In this document: positions 34,281 through 35,595 of the stretch, piece by piece
Numbering within the stretch: the stretch's first letter is position 1
How the letters are laid out: every line of letters starts with the position of its first letter
Assembly (NCBI GenBank): GCA_015494675.1
Contig: WGAW01000139.1
Span: 1 to 35,595, forward strand
Direction of reading: 5' to 3'
DNA length: 35,595 bases
DNA from: Hydrogenimonas sp.
GTDB taxonomy: Bacteria > Campylobacterota > Campylobacteria > Campylobacterales > Hydrogenimonadaceae
Translations under genes and position numbers: made by a program
The notes under the pieces: generated by a model
The model's input: only the letters and a program-made list of their open reading frames with translations
What the model was told of the DNA's origin: nothing
Database searches by the model: none

Positions 34281-35595
34281 TTGGAAACAATCAAGATTTT
34301 CGGTGCACGTGAGAACAATCTCAAATCGGTAAACCTGGAGATACCGAAAAACAAGCTTATAGTACTGACCGGACTCAGCGGAAGCGGGAAGAGCACGCTG
34401 GCGTTCGATACGCTCTATGCCGAGGGGCAGCGGCGCTATATAGAGTCGCTCTCATCCTACGCCAGGCAGTTTCTGGACCGAGTCGGCAAGCCGGATGTGG
34501 AGAAGATAGAGGGGCTAACCCCCGCAATCGCGATAGATCAGAAGACCACTTCCAAAAACCCGCGCTCCACGGTAGGAACGATTACCGAAATATACGACTA
34601 CCTGCGGCTTCTTTTCGCCAGGATCGGCAGACAATACTGCCACCTCTGCGGCCGCCCCGTATCGCAGATGAGCGCAAGCGACATAATAGAGCAGGTGCAG
34701 AAGCTGCCCGAGGGCGCGAAGCTGGTGATCATGGCCCCGCTGGTGCGTGAAAAGAAGGGTAGCTTCGCCGATCTTTTGGAGTCGCTGCGCCACAAGGGGT
34801 ATGTGCGTGCTCATATAGACGGCGTGACGGTGCGGCTGGACGAGGATATCGAGCTCTCGAAGACCAAAAAACATACGATCAAGGCGGTAATAGACCGTGT
34901 CGCGGTAAAGGAGGGGAACCGCGAGCGGATAGCGCAGGATATCGAAAAGGCGCTTGCCGAGAGTTACGGAGAGGTCGAGATAGAGGTACTCAACCACGAA
35001 GATATGAATACGCAGCCGCTCATACACTACAGCGAACATCTGGCCTGTTTCCATTGTAAGGTGAGTTTCGATCCGCTGGAGCCGCTCAGCTTCTCGTTCA
35101 ACTCCCCGAAAGGGGCATGTCCGACGTGCGACGGTCTGGGAATGCGATATACACTCGACCTGACCCGGGTCATAGATCCGCATCTCAGCATCTCCCGGGG
35201 GGCGATAAAAACGATGTACGGTTTCAACAGGGGGTACTACTTCGGGTTTCTGAAAGCCTTTTGCGAAAGTTCGGGCATAGATATAGACAGACCCTACGAA
35301 GAGCTCGAGCCGTTCCGGCAGAAGCAGATCCTCTACGGGACTCCCGACAAGATAAAGTTTACTTGGAAAAGGCACCGCCTCGAGCGCGTCTGGCCCGGTG
35401 TCGTGAAGATCTCGTACGATATGCTAAAAGACGAGAAGGAGTTTGGGGAGTATATGACCGAAAAGGTGTGCGACAGCTGCGGAGGCCACAGGCTAAAACC
35501 GGAATCTCTCGCCGTTAAGGTCGGAGGCAAAACGATAGCCGAGATTATCGATATGCCGATAGAGGAGTGTTACTCCTTTTTCCGTGACGAGAGCA
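34281..35595 (+). CDS. uvrA: Excinuclease ABC subunit A, N-terminal part (cut by window edge)
   Basis: UvrA scans DNA for lesions and loads UvrB in nucleotide excision repair. The frame is open to the right edge: 438 codons of an expected roughly 940. Visible are Walker A GLSGSGKST (31-39), LSSYARQFLDRVGKPDVE, AIAIDQKTTSKNPRSTVGT, the first zinc module (YCHLCGRP and later CFHCKVSFDP, CPTCDGLG) and CDSCGGHRLKPESL. The start is TTG 34281, following TAGGAG by 9 bases; no better start is seen. The signature (LSGGE) and the second ABC domain lie beyond the window. Confidence 0.96.
   Translation, partial: METIKIFGARENNLKSVNLEIPKNKLIVLTGLSGSGKSTLAFDTLYAEGQRRYIESLSSYARQFLDRVGKPDVEKIEGLTPAIAIDQKTTSKNPRSTVGTITEIYDYLRLLFARIGRQYCHLCGRPVSQMSASDIIEQVQKLPEGAKLVIMAPLVREKKGSFADLLESLRHKGYVRAHIDGVTVRLDEDIELSKTKKHTIKAVIDRVAVKEGNRERIAQDIEKALAESYGEVEIEVLNHEDMNTQPLIHYSEHLACFHCKVSFDPLEPLSFSFNSPKGACPTCDGLGMRYTLDLTRVIDPHLSISRGAIKTMYGFNRGYYFGFLKAFCESSGIDIDRPYEELEPFRQKQILYGTPDKIKFTWKRHRLERVWPGVVKISYDMLKDEKEFGEYMTEKVCDSCGGHRLKPESLAVKVGGKTIAEIIDMPIEECYSFFRDES

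Noticed and set aside
33502..34332. 276-codon plus-strand frame over the transporter
   Set aside because: It is a second frame of the TauE/SafE gene with Gly/Arg-rich composition; the membrane-protein frame is the real one.

Overview
The window is a core chromosomal segment of a Campylobacterota (epsilonproteobacterial) bacterium. The order fmt-birA-parA-parB-atpF'FHAGDC-tolQ-tolR-tolA-tolB-pal-cpoB-slyD is, from memory, nearly the same as Helicobacter pylori HP1141 down to HP1123. The linked fabD/mtnN and accD/rlmH pairs also occur in that species. The protein sequences, the chemolithotroph-like gene set and a GC content near 50% point to a deep-vent or sulfur-habitat relative (Hydrogenimonas, Sulfurovum or a neighbour) rather than to a host-associated Helicobacter or Campylobacter. 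The genus is not certain.

Layout. Bases 1-754 (minus) hold the start of a type VI secretion gene, tssA, cut by the window edge and AT-rich compared with the rest. Bases 755-1545 are an AT-rich spacer holding one well-supported 61-residue minus-strand gene, a duplicated 13-mer and a palindrome. Bases 1546-4746 are fmt, biotin ligase, parA and parB. Bases 4876-10660 are the ATP synthase genes without atpB and atpE, followed after 3 bases by the complete Tol-Pal system (10664-15216). Bases 15297-18932 are an FKBP isomerase, a degenerate sigma54-activator-like protein, fabD, mtnN and a ttcA-like tRNA thiolase. Next come an NYN/LOTUS-domain gene facing recO, glutamate synthase gltBD, an inositol-monophosphatase-family gene, accD, thiE, rlmH, dksA, an unassigned membrane protein and a dihydrouridine synthase. 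A roughly 300-base MITE-like inverted-repeat element fills the gap between that gene and a convergent cheX-fliN-fliO motility operon. The window closes with a TauE/SafE transporter and the 5' part of uvrA.

Function. Most of the window is housekeeping: translation start, chromosome partition, ATP synthesis, envelope constriction, fatty-acid initiation (accD, fabD, birA), nitrogen assimilation (gltBD), tRNA and rRNA modification, DNA repair and flagellar switching. Tight spacings and ATGA/GTGA overlaps imply long co-transcribed units. Non-ATG starts are frequent (TTG for fmt, birA, the IMPase-family gene, dksA and uvrA; GTG for atpF, atpA, tolB, thiE and the regulator).

No complete undescribed multi-gene system is visible. 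The best candidates for novelty are the MITE-like element at 31435-31734, the regulator with both ATPase motifs altered at 15796-16557, the ttcA-like enzyme lacking one cluster cysteine, the 61-residue gene beside the type VI locus, and a hairpin that includes the atpC ribosome binding site. No tRNA, rRNA, CRISPR array or complete insertion sequence was seen.
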